NCBI RefSeq assembly: GCF_024346315.1
Contig: NZ_JAGQCS010000002.1
Span: 1 to 64,000, forward strand
DNA from: Cyanobium sp. ATX 6F1
GTDB taxonomy: Bacteria > Cyanobacteriota > Cyanobacteriia > PCC-6307 > Cyanobiaceae
Direction of reading: 5' to 3'
DNA length: 64,000 nt
Part shown: piece by piece, positions 27,381 to 36,598 of the stretch
Layout of the letters: each line of letters begins with the position of its first letter
Position numbering within the stretch: position 1 is the first letter of the stretch
The notes under the pieces: generated by a model
What the model was told of the DNA's origin: nothing
The model's input: only the letters and a program-made list of their open reading frames with translations
The model's database searches: none
Made by a program: the position numbers and the translations under genes

Positions 27381-28439
27381 ATGGTCGACTCCCTCCCCCT
27401 GCTGCTGCGCGCCGCCCGAGGCGAGCAGGTTGAGCGTCCGCCGGTGTGGATGATGCGCCAGGCGGGCCGTTACATGAAGGTCTACCGCGACCTGCGTGAC
27501 CGTCATCCGGGCTTCCGGGAGCGTTCGGAGAACCCCGATCTCTCCTATGAGATCTCGATGCAACCCTTCCGGGCCTTCGGGCCCGATGGGGTGATCCTGT
27601 TCTCCGACATCCTCACGCCACTGCCTGGCATCGGCATCGATTTCGACATCATCGAGAGCAAGGGCCCGATCATCGAACCCCCCCTGCGCAGCCAGGCCCA
27701 GGTGGATGCCCTGCGTCCCCTGGACCCCGCCGAATCCGTGCCCTTCGTCGGTGAGGTGCTGGGGCGACTGCGCCAGAGCGTGGGCAACGAGGCGGCTGTG
27801 CTCGGCTTTGTCGGTGCCCCCTGGACCCTGGCGGCCTACGCGGTGGAGGGCAAGAGCAGCAAGAACTACGCCGTGATCAAGGCGATGGCATTCCGTGAGC
27901 CGGCGCTGCTGCACCAGCTGCTGGGCCACCTGGCTGAATCGATTGCCACCTACGTCAACTACCAGATCGAGAGCGGTGCCCAGGTGGTGCAGCTGTTCGA
28001 TTCCTGGGCTGGCCAGCTGAGCCCGATCGACTACGACGTCTTCGCTGCCCCCTATCAGAAGCGGGTGATCGACCAGGTCAAGGCCAAGCACCCAGACACC
28101 CCTTTGATCCTCTACATCTCCGGCAGCGCCGGCGTGCTGGAGCGCATGGCTACCACAGGAGTTGACTTCATCTCGCTCGACTGGACCGTGGACATGGCCG
28201 ACGGCTGTGCCCGGCTGCCTAAGCACCTCGGCGTCCAGGGCAATGTGGATCCCGGCCTGCTGTTCGGCACCCCCGAGGCGATCCGCGCCCGGATTGTCGA
28301 CACCGTGATCAAGGCCCGGGGGCGCCGCCACATCCTCAACCTCGGCCACGGCATCCTGCCCGGCACGCCCGAGGAGAACGCCCGGGTGTTTTTCGAGGCC
28401 GGCAAATCTGTGAATGAACTGAGCGGAGCGGCCGTTTGA
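27381..28439 (+). CDS. hemE: Uroporphyrinogen decarboxylase
   Basis: This 352-residue enzyme decarboxylates uroporphyrinogen III to coproporphyrinogen III on the path to heme and chlorophyll. The signature [13 protein letters not shown] near residues 20-32 contains the substrate-binding Arg residues, [12 protein letters not shown] carries the catalytic Asp, and [19 protein letters not shown] and a C-terminal [13 protein letters not shown] (His339-type) complete the family pattern. The stop overlaps a TTG start of the next gene. Confidence 0.97.
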   Translation: MVDSLPLLLRAARGEQVERPPVWMMRQAGRYMKVYRDLRDRHPGFRERSENPDLSYEISMQPFRAFGPDGVILFSDILTPLPGIGIDFDIIESKGPIIEPPLRSQAQVDALRPLDPAESVPFVGEVLGRLRQSVGNEAAVLGFVGAPWTLAAYAVEGKSSKNYAVIKAMAFREPALLHQLLGHLAESIATYVNYQIESGAQVVQLFDSWAGQLSPIDYDVFAAPYQKRVIDQVKAKHPDTPLILYISGSAGVLERMATTGVDFISLDWTVDMADGCARLPKHLGVQGNVDPGLLFGTPEAIRARIVDTVIKARGRRHILNLGHGILPGTPEENARVFFEAGKSVNELSGAAV

Positions 28440-29461
28440 GCGCGGCGGCTCCAGCTGCGGGCTCAGGCGGGCCGCAACGGATCCTGATCACAGGAGCAGC
28501 CGGTTGCGTCGGCCAGACGATCGCCGAGCAGCTCTACCGCCACAGCGATGCCCATCTGCTGCTCTGGCTGCGGGATCCCGCCAAGCTGGCCACGGTGCCC
28601 AGGGATGATCCGCGCATCACCCTGCTGGTGGGTGACCTGCGCGATCAGGAACCCCACGCCGCCGCCATCGCCTCGGCCGAGCGGATCATCCACACCGCTA
28701 CGGCCTGGGGCGATCCCCAACGCGCCCGTGCGGTGAACGTGGTGGCCGTCAAGGAGCTGCTGGGCCGGGTGGATCCCCAGCGGCTGCAGCAATTGATTTA
28801 TTTTTCGACCGCGAGCATCCTCGATCGCCAGCTCAAGCTGCTGCCGGAGGCGCTGGTGCACGGCACCGAGTACATCCAGACCAAGGCCCAGTGCCTCGGT
28901 CAGTTGGAACGCCACGGTCTGGCGGAACGGATCGTCGCCGTCTTCCCCACGGTGGTGTTCGGGGGCTCGATCCAGGCGGGCGATCCCCATCCCACCAGCT
29001 ACGCCACCGCCGGGCTGAAGGAGGCGGTGCGCTGGCTGTGGCTGGCCCAGTGGCTGCGCACCGACGCCAGCTTCCACTTCATCCACGCCGAAGACATCGC
29101 GCGGGTGTGTGTGCACCTGGCCACCACCCCCCATGGGGTCAACCCGGAGCCAGGCCAGGGTGCCATGCGCCGGCTGGTGCTGGCCCAGGAAGCGGTCACG
29201 GTGAATCAGACCGTGGCCAGCCTCGGGCGATGGCGCCGGAGCTGGCAGGCACCCTTCGGCATCGATCTGAACCCATGGTTGGTGGAGGGTTTGATCAAGC
29301 TGCTGCGCATCGAGATGACCCCCTGGGATCGCTTCTCGCTTCGCTACCGCCATTTCGTGCACGACACGATCAGTCCACCGGAGCGTTTCGGCCTGGTGAG
29401 CCATGCACCCAGCCTCGAGGCCCTGTTTGAAACGGCGGGTTTGCCCCACCGTGGGCGCTGA
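28436..29461 (+). CDS. NAD-dependent epimerase/dehydratase (extended SDR)
   Basis: This 341-residue protein has the Rossmann motif ITGAAGCVG (18-26) and a DLRD segment at the second beta strand position, and is an extended short-chain dehydrogenase. YFSTAS and EYIQTKAQ supply the serine and the YxxxK pair expected for the active site. The C-terminal substrate domain contains [13 protein letters not shown]. The substrate is not recognisable: sugar nucleotide or a tetrapyrrole/sterol-like ligand are both open. It begins at a TTG overlapping the hemE stop (TTTGA), so it is probably translated with hemE; that link hints at tetrapyrrole or photosynthesis metabolism but is not proof. Confidence 0.8.
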   Translation: MSAAAPAAGSGGPQRILITGAAGCVGQTIAEQLYRHSDAHLLLWLRDPAKLATVPRDDPRITLLVGDLRDQEPHAAAIASAERIIHTATAWGDPQRARAVNVVAVKELLGRVDPQRLQQLIYFSTASILDRQLKLLPEALVHGTEYIQTKAQCLGQLERHGLAERIVAVFPTVVFGGSIQAGDPHPTSYATAGLKEAVRWLWLAQWLRTDASFHFIHAEDIARVCVHLATTPHGVNPEPGQGAMRRLVLAQEAVTVNQTVASLGRWRRSWQAPFGIDLNPWLVEGLIKLLRIEMTPWDRFSLRYRHFVHDTISPPERFGLVSHAPSLEALFETAGLPHRGR

Positions 29462-29522
29462 GGGGCGCCTCACGCCACCAGCCCCGAAAGGAATCACAAC
29501 AACTGTTTCGATCCCTCGGCAA

Positions 29523-29536
29523 CGACCGGCTGGTCG
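29523..29536. promoter_or_regulatory. Dyad upstream of petJ
   Basis: CGACC-GGCT-GGTCG is a perfect 5-bp-arm inverted repeat 42 bases upstream of the petJ start. A -10-like TAACTT lies at 29551-29556, placing the dyad at about the -35 region. petJ is copper-controlled in several cyanobacteria, so this is a candidate operator; the assignment is inference. Confidence 0.4.
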
Positions 29537-29577
29537 GGCCGCCGCAGTTCTAACTTTGGACGGTTGCACGAGCATCG

Positions 29578-29919
29578 ATGCGCCGTCTTCTGTCCCTTTT
29601 CGCCCTCTGTCTCGCGCTGGTTCTCGGTGCAGCTCCGAGTTTCGCCGCCGACGCCGCCCATGGCGCCCAGGTCTTCTCCGCCAACTGCGCCGCCTGCCAC
29701 ATCGGTGGCGGGAACGTGGTGAACGCCGAGCGCACCCTCAAGCAAGGTGCTCTGGAGTCGTACCTCGCCAATTACGCCGCTGGCCATGAAGAGGCCATCG
29801 GCTACCAGATCGCCAACGGCAAGAACGCCATGCCCGCCTTCGGCGGCAAGCTGAGCCCCGAGGACATCGCTGATGTGGCGGCCTACGTGGAAGCCCAGGC
29901 CGGTAAAGGCTGGGCCTGA
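29578..29919 (+). CDS. petJ: Cytochrome c6
   Basis: This 113-residue precursor of the soluble lumenal cytochrome carries electrons from cytochrome b6f to photosystem I or to cytochrome oxidase. A signal peptide (1 to about 24, RRLLSLFALCLALVLG, cleaved near SFA-AD) is followed by a mature protein of about 89 residues with the heme site CAACH (37-41) and the axial Met85 in NGKNAMPAFGG. The C terminus ends in a tryptophan (GKGWA), as in cytochrome c6 proteins. It has its own 116-base upstream gap with a dyad and a -10-like box, and a strong terminator downstream, so it is probably transcribed alone. Confidence 0.97.
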   Translation: MRRLLSLFALCLALVLGAAPSFAADAAHGAQVFSANCAACHIGGGNVVNAERTLKQGALESYLANYAAGHEEAIGYQIANGKNAMPAFGGKLSPEDIADVAAYVEAQAGKGWA

Positions 29920-29935
29920 TTGAGGCCTGTTCCCC

Positions 29936-29968
29936 AAAGCCCCCTTGTCGATGGCAGGGGGGCTTTTC
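29936..29968. terminator. Bidirectional Rho-independent terminator
   Basis: AAGCCCCC (29937-29944) pairs with GGGGGCTT (29958-29965) across a 13-base loop, followed by TTTTC on the plus strand and preceded by AAA for minus-strand transcripts. It lies between petJ and the convergent 76-codon gene, whose stop overlaps it. Confidence 0.8.
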
Positions 29969-30197
29969 ATGGGGTCAGCCCTTCGTCCGTCCCGCCTGAG
30001 GCCCTCGACCACTCCAGCACCGCCAGGAAGAGCTCCTCGGGCACCTCGCGGATGTCGTATTCGCTGGGAAGCACCCCATGCACATGGCGGTGGGCGACCC
30101 TCCAGCAATTTCGCTCCAGATCGCGGCTGGTGGCCTCAAGCTGGCGAGCCTCAACCCCAAGGCGCTGCACCAGTTCCACGGGGTAAGGCGTGCCCAT
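29967..30197 (-). CDS. Small conserved protein of unknown function
   Basis: This 76-residue soluble, charged protein begins MGTPYPVELVQRLGVEAR and contains ERNCWRVAHRHVHGVLP and EYDIREVPEELFLAVLEW. The mix of conserved-looking Trp, His and acidic helices suggests a folded domain, but I do not recognise it. The ATG at 30197 is chosen because an extension to 30308 would overlap the divergent small exported gene at 30253. It converges on petJ and ends within the shared terminator. Confidence 0.6.
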   Translation of the reverse strand: MGTPYPVELVQRLGVEARQLEATSRDLERNCWRVAHRHVHGVLPSEYDIREVPEELFLAVLEWSRASGGTDEGLTP

Positions 30198-30252
30198 TGC
30201 CTGCGGCCAACGCAGCTCGAGACGGCAGACTAAGGGCAGCGCCGCCGATCCC

Positions 30253-30531
30253 GTGACCCTGACTCCCCACCTGCACCAGGCCGCGCTGATGAGCGCCTTG
30301 GTGCTCATGGCGGGTGCGGCCCAGGCCCAGTCGCTGCTTCCCGAGCGCTACGCCAAGAGTTGCCCCCTGCTGGTGCCCGTTGATGCCCCCTACCTGCAGC
30401 CCAAGCGCCTCAAACCCAGTGAAGTGCCGCTGAAAAACGCGGCCGGTTGCCTCTCGCCCGCCGATGCGGTCTACGGGCCCGACGGTTGCCCCACCAAGCT
30501 CTGTCCCAACCCCAAGGGCCTCAACCTCTGA
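30253..30531 (+). CDS. Small exported Cys/Pro-rich protein
   Basis: The product is 92 residues from a GTG at 30253 (an ATG at 30289 is possible but would shorten the signal peptide). A hydrophobic stretch AALMSALVLMAGAAQAQS gives a signal peptide cleaved near AQA-QS. The mature part of about 67 residues is rich in Pro and Leu and has four cysteines: SCPLL, AGCLSP, DGCPT and KLCPN. Three of them sit in CP or CL/SP contexts, suggesting disulfides. There is no recognisable domain. A second protein of similar style is at 35573. Confidence 0.6.
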   Translation: MTLTPHLHQAALMSALVLMAGAAQAQSLLPERYAKSCPLLVPVDAPYLQPKRLKPSEVPLKNAAGCLSPADAVYGPDGCPTKLCPNPKGLNL

Positions 30532-30716
30532 GCGAACGTCGCCAGGGCCAGCATCAGAAACCATCGGATTCCCCAGGGGGCCAGGCCGCGATCGGGGCCT
30601 GGAGGGCTGAACCGAGAAGGCCGGTTCCCCCGCTATTTCGATGCGGTCTGCCCAACCTGTGAAGGGGGCCGTTCCCCATAGCGTTCAAGTAGTGCTGAAT
30701 CGCTGGAGTTGCCCCC

Positions 30717-33335
30717 ATGCATCCCACCGCCGAACTGTTCACGGAAAAGGCCTGGGGCGCGATCGTCGCGGCCCAACAGCTGGCCCAGCAGAAACGCCAG
30801 CAGCAGATGGAGACCGAACATCTGCTGGCGGCACTTCTTGGCCAGGACGGCCTGGCCGCCAGGATCCTCGACAAGGCCGGGGTGGATCCCCAGGACCTCT
30901 CGGGCCGGGTGGAGGCGTTCATCAATGGCCAACCCAGCCTGAGCACGCCGGCCGAGAACGTGTACATGGGCAAGGCGCTCAACGCCACGCTTGATAGTGC
31001 CGATGGCCTCAAGACCAGTTTCGGTGACAGCTACATCTCGATCGAACACCTGCTGCTGGCCCTGGCCAGCGATCAGCGCTGCGGACGCCAGCTGCTCTCC
31101 CAGGCCGGCAGCGATGCGACCAAACTGCGCGCAGCGATCGAAACCGTGCGTGGCAGCCAGAAGGTGACCGACCAGAACCCCGAGGGCACCTACGAATCCC
31201 TCGAGAAATACGGCCGCGATCTCACCAAGGCGGCCCGCGACGGCAAGCTCGACCCCGTGATTGGCCGCGACGAGGAAATCCGGCGCACGATCCAGATTCT
31301 CTCGCGCCGCACCAAGAACAACCCGGTCTTGATCGGTGAACCGGGCGTGGGCAAGACGGCGATCGTGGAGGGCCTGGCCCAGCGCATCGTCAACGGCGAT
31401 GTGCCTTCGGCCCTGCAGAACCGTCAGCTGATCTCCCTGGACATGGGGGCCCTGATCGCCGGCGCCAAGTACCGCGGCGAGTTCGAAGAGCGGCTCAAGG
31501 CGGTGCTCAAGGAGGTCACCTCCAGCGAGGGCCAGATCGTGCTCTTCATCGATGAGATCCACACCGTGGTGGGGGCCGGCGCCACCGGCGGCTCCATGGA
31601 TGCCAGCAATCTGCTCAAGCCGATGCTGGCCCGGGGCGAACTGCGCTGCATCGGTGCCACCACCCTCGATGAGCACCGCCAGCACATCGAAAAGGATCCG
31701 GCCCTGGAGCGCCGCTTCCAGCAGGTGTTCGTGGATCAGCCCACGGTGGAAGACACGATCTCGATCCTGCGCGGCCTCAAGGAGCGCTACGAGGTGCACC
31801 ACGGCGTGCGCATCGCCGACAACGCCTTAGTGGCCGCCGCCGTGCTCTCCAGCCGTTACATCGCCGATCGCTTCTTGCCCGATAAAGCGATCGATCTGAT
31901 GGATGAATCGGCCGCGCGGCTGAAGATGGTGATCACCTCCAAGCCCGAGGAGATCGATGAACTCGATCGCCGCATCCTGCAGCTGGAGATGGAGAAGCTC
32001 TCGCTCGGCCGTGAATCCGATCCCGCCAGCAAGGACCGGCTGGAGCGGATCGAGCGGGAACTCGCTGAGTTGGGGGAGCAGCAGAGCAGCCTCAATGCCC
32101 AGTGGCAGAAGGAGAAAGGCTCGATTGATGAGCTCTCAGCGATTAAAGAAGAGATCGAGCAGGTGCAGCTGCAGATCGACCAGGCCAAGCGCAGCTACGA
32201 CCTCAACAAGGCCGCGGAGCTCGAATACGGCACCCTGGCCGAACTCAACAAGAAGCTGGGCGCCAAGGAGGTCGAACTGAATGCGGGCGACGGTGAGAAA
32301 TCCCTGCTGCGTGAGGAGGTCACCGAGGAAGACATCGCCGAGGTGATCGCCAAGTGGACCGGCATCCCCGTGGCCCGGCTGGTGCAGTCGGAGATGGAGA
32401 AACTGCTCCACCTGGAAGCTGACCTGCACCAGCGGGTGATCGGCCAGGGTCAGGCGGTGACGGCGGTGGCCGATGCGATCCAGCGCTCCCGCGCCGGCCT
32501 GAGCGACCCCAACCGGCCGATCGCCAGCTTCCTGTTCCTCGGGCCCACCGGCGTGGGCAAGACGGAACTCTCCAAGGCCCTGGCCGCCCAGCTGTTCGAT
32601 TCCGAAGAAGCGATGGTGCGTATCGACATGTCCGAATACATGGAGAAGCACGCCGTCAGTCGCCTGATCGGCGCCCCTCCGGGCTACGTGGGCTACGAGG
32701 AAGGCGGCCAGCTCACCGAGGCGGTGCGGCGGCGCCCGTACGCCGTGATCCTGTTCGATGAGGTGGAAAAGGCCCACCCGGATGTGTTCAATGTGCTGCT
32801 GCAGGTGCTCGATGACGGCCGCGTCACCGATGGCCAGGGACGCACGGTGGATTTCACCAACACCGTGCTGATCCTCACCAGCAACATCGGCAGTGCCTCG
32901 ATCCTCGATCTGGCCGGCGATCCCGCCCGCCACGGCGAGATGGAGAAACGCGTGAACGAAGCCCTGCGCGGCCACTTCCGGCCCGAGTTCCTCAACCGCC
33001 TCGATGAATCGATCATCTTCCACAGCCTGCGCAGCGATGAACTGCGCCAGATCGTGGAGCTGCAGGTGAAGCGCCTCCTGGGGCGGATGGAGAGCCGCAA
33101 GCTGGGGCTCGAACTGGAGGAGGCCGCCCTCGATTGGCTCGCCAACGTGGGCTACGACCCCGTGTATGGAGCCCGGCCCCTGAAGCGCGCGATCCAGCGC
33201 GAACTGGAAACGCCGATCGCCAAGGCCATTTTGGCCGGCACCTTCCCCGAGGGCAGCGTGATTCAGGTCAAGGTGGAAAACGAGCGCTTGCGCTTCGATG
33301 CGGCCGAACCGGCCCGGCTGCCCGCCCTGGTTTGA
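30717..33335 (+). CDS. clpB: ATP-dependent disaggregase ClpB
   Basis: This 872-residue hexameric AAA+ chaperone pulls polypeptides out of aggregates with DnaK. The N domain is at about 1-145. NBD1 has Walker A GEPGVGKT (207-214) and Walker [14 protein letters not shown]; the M-domain coiled coil spans about 400-525 (Glu/Lys/Leu-rich); NBD2 has Walker A GPTGVGKT (609-616), [16 protein letters not shown] and [13 protein letters not shown]. It looks complete. The 185-base upstream gap holds a CCAGGCC/GGCCTGG inverted repeat (30581-30602) but no CIRCE element. A kinase-like gene starts four bases after the stop. Confidence 0.97.
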   Translation: MHPTAELFTEKAWGAIVAAQQLAQQKRQQQMETEHLLAALLGQDGLAARILDKAGVDPQDLSGRVEAFINGQPSLSTPAENVYMGKALNATLDSADGLKTSFGDSYISIEHLLLALASDQRCGRQLLSQAGSDATKLRAAIETVRGSQKVTDQNPEGTYESLEKYGRDLTKAARDGKLDPVIGRDEEIRRTIQILSRRTKNNPVLIGEPGVGKTAIVEGLAQRIVNGDVPSALQNRQLISLDMGALIAGAKYRGEFEERLKAVLKEVTSSEGQIVLFIDEIHTVVGAGATGGSMDASNLLKPMLARGELRCIGATTLDEHRQHIEKDPALERRFQQVFVDQPTVEDTISILRGLKERYEVHHGVRIADNALVAAAVLSSRYIADRFLPDKAIDLMDESAARLKMVITSKPEEIDELDRRILQLEMEKLSLGRESDPASKDRLERIERELAELGEQQSSLNAQWQKEKGSIDELSAIKEEIEQVQLQIDQAKRSYDLNKAAELEYGTLAELNKKLGAKEVELNAGDGEKSLLREEVTEEDIAEVIAKWTGIPVARLVQSEMEKLLHLEADLHQRVIGQGQAVTAVADAIQRSRAGLSDPNRPIASFLFLGPTGVGKTELSKALAAQLFDSEEAMVRIDMSEYMEKHAVSRLIGAPPGYVGYEEGGQLTEAVRRRPYAVILFDEVEKAHPDVFNVLLQVLDDGRVTDGQGRTVDFTNTVLILTSNIGSASILDLAGDPARHGEMEKRVNEALRGHFRPEFLNRLDESIIFHSLRSDELRQIVELQVKRLLGRMESRKLGLELEEAALDWLANVGYDPVYGARPLKRAIQRELETPIAKAILAGTFPEGSVIQVKVENERLRFDAAEPARLPALV

Positions 33336-33339
33336 GCCG

Positions 33340-34854
33340 GTGACGGCGCAGACCAGGCCCCGGGAGGTGATCCAGACCCACATCAGCGTCGTCACCCTCA
33401 CCCCGCGGCACGCCTTCAAGCGCAAGAAGCCCCTGGCGCTCTGGGGCCTGCTTGATTACTCCACGCCCGAGCGGCGCCTGCACTGGTGCCAGGAGGAATT
33501 GCGGCTCAACCGCCGCCTGGCCAGCGACCTCTACCTGCGGGTGGCGCGGCTGGGCCCCGGCCGGGAGCCGGTGGTGGTGATGCGTCGCTTCGCCGCCACC
33601 GACACCCTTGAAGCCCGGCTCGCCAGCGGCCGGGCCGGAGCCGTGGACCTGCGACGGCTGGGTGAGCGGATCGAGCGCTTCCATCGGGAGCATCCCCTGG
33701 TGGACGCGGCCCCCCGCCCCATGGCCCGTGCCTTCGCCCGGGTGCTGCACGGCAACCTGCGCGCCACGGCCAGCTTCTGCCCGGGACTGTTTCCCTCGCC
33801 GGTGCACATGCTGCTGGAGCGGACCCTGGCGCGGCGCTTGAGGGGGCAGCGGCGGGAGCTGGTGCGGCGGATCGCCGCCGGCTGGGGGGTGGACGGCCAC
33901 GGCGATCTGCGCCTGGAGCACGTGGTGCTTGAGGACAGCCCAGGGGCTGATGAACCGCCGAAGTTGTCGATCGTCGATTGCGTTGAATTCAACCCGGCCC
34001 TGCGGCATCTGGATGGACTCTCCGATCTGGCCTTCCTGGTGATGGAGCTCCAGGCCCGTGGCCATGGTGATCTGGTGCCCGCGTTGCTGGAGGGGTATGG
34101 CCGGCCGATCGATCAGGAGCTGCTGGCGTTGTTTGGCGCCTATCGGGCCCACGTGCGCGCCAAGGTGGCGGCGGTGTCCACGGCCGAAACGGAGCTGCCG
34201 GCCAAGCAGCGAAAGCAGGCGGCGGTCTCGGCTCGGCAACACCTCAGCCTGGCCCTGGCCTACGCCCACCCGGGGCCGCCGGCCCTGATCCTGCTGCGGG
34301 GCCGCTCGGGTTCGGGCAAGAGTCACCTGGCCAGGCAACTTGCCCCCTGGCTGCTGGCGGACCACCACCGCAGCGATGTGATCCGCAAACAGGAGCATGG
34401 CTTTACGCCTCTGCAACGGCCCACGGCGGCGCAGCGCGATCAGCTCTACTCGAGCGAAGCGAACGCTCGCACCGAAGCAGCGTTGCTGGCGGCGGCCCGG
34501 CGCAGCCTGGAGCAAGGCCGCACCGTGCTGCTGGATGCCACCCACCTGGGCCAGGCCAGCCGGCAGCGGGCGATTCAGATCGCCGCCGAGCGAAGCACAC
34601 CCTGGCTGATCCTCGATCTGCAAGCCTCCGAGGCGCAGCTGGCGGCGCGGCTGGAGCAGCGCCAGCGCAGCGATGACGACCCCAGCGACGCGGACCTGGC
34701 GATCGCCCGCCAGCAGGCGGCATGGGCCGAACAGCTGGAGGTCGAGGAACGGGCCCATGCTTTGGAGCACCAGGCCGGTGATGACCCAGCGCAGCTGTTG
34801 ATGGCGATCTGGGGAGCGCTCAGCGCTGGGGCGGCGTCGCTTCGAGCGCATTGA
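33340..34854 (+). CDS. Fusion of a phosphotransferase-like and a P-loop ATPase domain
   Basis: This 504-residue two-domain protein joins an aminoglycoside-phosphotransferase-like half (about 30-290) to a P-loop kinase half (about 310-500). The first half has the Brenner-type HGDLRLEHV (187-195) and IVDCVEFNP, which correspond to the catalytic HxD and metal-binding Asp. The second half has Walker A GRSGSGKS (321-328) and VLLDATHLGQ and resembles COG0645-type kinases. Such fusions are annotated as bifunctional phosphotransferase/ATP-binding proteins; substrate unknown. The GTG start at 33340 is four bases after the clpB stop, so it is likely in the clpB operon. Its 3' end overlaps the convergent phhB gene by 35 bases. 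Confidence 0.85.
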   Translation: MTAQTRPREVIQTHISVVTLTPRHAFKRKKPLALWGLLDYSTPERRLHWCQEELRLNRRLASDLYLRVARLGPGREPVVVMRRFAATDTLEARLASGRAGAVDLRRLGERIERFHREHPLVDAAPRPMARAFARVLHGNLRATASFCPGLFPSPVHMLLERTLARRLRGQRRELVRRIAAGWGVDGHGDLRLEHVVLEDSPGADEPPKLSIVDCVEFNPALRHLDGLSDLAFLVMELQARGHGDLVPALLEGYGRPIDQELLALFGAYRAHVRAKVAAVSTAETELPAKQRKQAAVSARQHLSLALAYAHPGPPALILLRGRSGSGKSHLARQLAPWLLADHHRSDVIRKQEHGFTPLQRPTAAQRDQLYSSEANARTEAALLAAARRSLEQGRTVLLDATHLGQASRQRAIQIAAERSTPWLILDLQASEAQLAARLEQRQRSDDDPSDADLAIARQQAAWAEQLEVEERAHALEHQAGDDPAQLLMAIWGALSAGAASLRAH

Positions 34855-35122
34855 TCTGCTCGGCCAGGGCCACATCGAGGTTGGAGAGACCGCCCGTGTC
34901 ATGGGTGGTGAGCTCGATCACCACGCGCCCATAGACGTTGAACAGTTCCGGGTGGTGGTGGAGCGACTCCGCCAGCAGGGCCACGCGGCAGATGAAGCCG
35001 AACGCCTCAACAAACGAAGCAAAGCGCCATTCCCGGTGCAGCTTGCCCTCCACCACGCTCCAGAGCGGCAGGGTCTGGGGCAGGTCGGCGATCACTTCAG
35101 CGCTCAGGGGTTGGGCCGCCAT
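34820..35122 (-). CDS. phhB: Pterin-4-alpha-carbinolamine dehydratase
   Basis: This 100-residue enzyme dehydrates 4a-hydroxytetrahydrobiopterin; in bacteria lacking phenylalanine hydroxylase it may act on molybdopterin or folate intermediates. The family motif is SLHHHPELFNVYGRVVIEL, followed by TTHDTGGLSNLD; the three consecutive histidines are typical. The ATG at 35122 is preferred over an in-frame TTG at 35137. The start lies just past the stop of the upstream 108-residue protein, so the two form a minus-strand pair. Confidence 0.9.
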   Translation of the reverse strand: MAAQPLSAEVIADLPQTLPLWSVVEGKLHREWRFASFVEAFGFICRVALLAESLHHHPELFNVYGRVVIELTTHDTGGLSNLDVALAEQINALEATPPQR

Positions 35123-35133
35123 GGTTGTTGGGG

Positions 35134-35460
35134 TCAAAGGGGGTCCACCAGATCATGGAGACGATCGATCAGCAGATCGACCTCGGTGTCGCCCTCGGGA
35201 TCGAGGCCAGCGGCGGTGCGGCGGAGCACCTCGTCGTTGAGCCGCTGGGCATTGCGGCGGGCCAGCAGCGTGGTGGTCGGGGTGGCCGGTGGAGCCGGGG
35301 GTGCAGCCGGGGGATCTCCGGGTGTGTTCGGCACTCCAGAAGCTGGCGACTCCAACTGGGGAGCCAGTAACGGAAGAAGGGCTGCGAGCACCTGGCGCAA
35401 GGCACTGATCTCGCCCCGCAGGGCAGCAAGTTCAGCCGTGAGCTCGTCCATAGCCCCCAT
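35134..35460 (-). CDS. Small coiled-coil/proline-linker protein of unknown function
   Basis: This 108-residue protein has an N-terminal coiled-coil-like helix (MDELTAELAALRGEISALRQ), a low-complexity linker rich in Pro, Ala and Thr, and a C-terminal helical segment with charged residues (LLARRNAQRLNDEVLRRTA, EVDLLIDRLHDLVD). An alternative start is ATG at 35451. I do not recognise the family. The stop is next to the phhB start, suggesting one transcript. The helix-linker-helix layout suggests an adaptor or structural role, which is inference only. Confidence 0.55.
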   Translation of the reverse strand: MGAMDELTAELAALRGEISALRQVLAALLPLLAPQLESPASGVPNTPGDPPAAPPAPPATPTTTLLARRNAQRLNDEVLRRTAAGLDPEGDTEVDLLIDRLHDLVDPL

Positions 35461-35572
35461 GCCTCAGAGCAACCACACCATGCTGCGCGACGCCCTCTCC
35501 ATCAAGCTGTGGTCGGCCAAGACGGCGACGCCCAGAAGTCTGCTTACGCTTGGCTCAGCTGAGCTGTTCTCC

Positions 35573-35812
35573 ATGGCGCACCGCGCCTTGCCCCTGCTGG
35601 GCGCCCTGGCCCTGACGGCGATGACCACCCCGGCGATGGCCCAGAGGGTGGTGCCCAAGCTGGGCAACATCTGCCCCCTGGGCTACGTCGACATGCTCAA
35701 CGGCAGATGTTCCACCCTGGGCCTGATGACCTATACCGTCACGCCGACCCACGGCAAGGCCTGCCTCCCGGGCTGGATGAACGTCGGAGGGCGCTACTGC
35801 CGCCGCAAATGA
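35573..35812 (+). CDS. Small exported four-cysteine protein
   Basis: This 79-residue precursor has a signal peptide (MAHRALPLLGALALTAMTT, cleaved near AMA-QR). The mature part, about 55 residues, has cysteines in NICPLGY, GRCSTL, KACLPGW and RYCRRK, and two similar units of the form C-P-x-G-[YW]-x-x-x-x-G-x-C/ C-L-P-G-W-x-N-x-G-G-x-Y-C. This looks like an internal duplication of a short disulfide loop. The function is unknown. The stop overlaps the start of the next gene (ATGA), so it is translated with the amidotransferase-like protein. Confidence 0.65.
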   Translation: MAHRALPLLGALALTAMTTPAMAQRVVPKLGNICPLGYVDMLNGRCSTLGLMTYTVTPTHGKACLPGWMNVGGRYCRRK

Positions 35813-36564
35813 AACTCCAGATCCTGCAACATCTCGATCGGGAAGGGCCCGAATTGATCGCCGGCTGCGCGGCCGACCGGGGCTGGGAGATCAGCGTCGT
35901 GCGCCACGACCGGGGCGAGCCCCTGCCCACCACCAACCACGACGATCCATCGCTGCTGGTGGTGTTGGGTGGATCGATGGGGGTAGGCGACCTGGCGGAT
36001 CCGGCCTTCGCCTGGCTGGCTGGGGAATCCAACTTGATCGCCACCCGTCTGGCCGCCCGTCAACCGGTGCTCGGCATCTGCCTGGGCGCCCAGTTGCTGG
36101 CCCATGCCGCCGGCGGCGGCGTGGTGCCGCTCACCGCCGGCGATCCGCCGCTGCCGCTGCGGGAGGTGGGCTGGGGGGCCGTCCACTGGCTGGCGGACAC
36201 CACGGAGGAGCCCGTGCTCGACGGACTGGCCGCCAGCGAACTGGTGCTGCACTGGCACGGCGACCGCATCCAGCTGCCGCCCGGGGCCACCCTGCTGGGC
36301 TCCAGCCTCCACTGCCCGGAGCAGTTCTTCCGGCTCGGGCAGCACGCCTGGGGGCTGCAGTTCCACGTGGAGGTGGGCGCTGGGGCTCTGGAGCGTTGGC
36401 TCGAGGAAGACCACGACTACCTGCGCGGCGCCCTGGGGCCGGGCGGGGCCGACCGCCTGCGCGACGGGCAGCAGCGTTGGGGTGCGGCGGTGGCGCGCAC
36501 CGGCCGGCGCCTGATCCAGAACATCTTCGATCGCATCGAAGCGGACCAGAGCCAGGTGCACTGA
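35809..36564 (+). CDS. Class-I glutamine amidotransferase-like protein
   Basis: This 251-residue cytoplasmic protein resembles the stand-alone GMP-synthase-type GATase. It has the nucleophile loop GICLGAQ (Cys91) and the HxE pair at His186/Glu188 in GLQFHVE, so the triad is complete. VVLGGSMGVGD (51-61) forms the oxyanion region. There is no synthetase partner domain next to it. Possible roles include gamma-glutamyl peptide hydrolysis (PuuD-like) or nitrogen salvage. The ATG overlaps the preceding stop. The stop lies at the edge of an 18-bp tandem repeat. Confidence 0.87.
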   Translation: MKLQILQHLDREGPELIAGCAADRGWEISVVRHDRGEPLPTTNHDDPSLLVVLGGSMGVGDLADPAFAWLAGESNLIATRLAARQPVLGICLGAQLLAHAAGGGVVPLTAGDPPLPLREVGWGAVHWLADTTEEPVLDGLAASELVLHWHGDRIQLPPGATLLGSSLHCPEQFFRLGQHAWGLQFHVEVGAGALERWLEEDHDYLRGALGPGGADRLRDGQQRWGAAVARTGRRLIQNIFDRIEADQSQVH

Positions 36565-36598
36565 ACGGCCCACTCAGAAGGAACGGCCCACTCAGAAG
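36563..36598. repeat. Perfect 18-bp tandem duplication
   Basis: GAACGGCCCACTCAGAAG occurs twice back to back (36563-36580 and 36581-36598). It spans the end of the amidotransferase-like gene and the stop codon of the convergent DUF2721 gene. The second copy contains that stop (36592-36594); the first holds an extra TGA on the minus strand. Confidence 0.9.

Noticed and set aside
30581-30602. CCAGGCC/GGCCTGG hairpin upstream of clpB
   Set aside because: It has no T run and does not match CIRCE or another known heat-shock element. It may be a weak terminator of the small gene upstream, but I could not decide.
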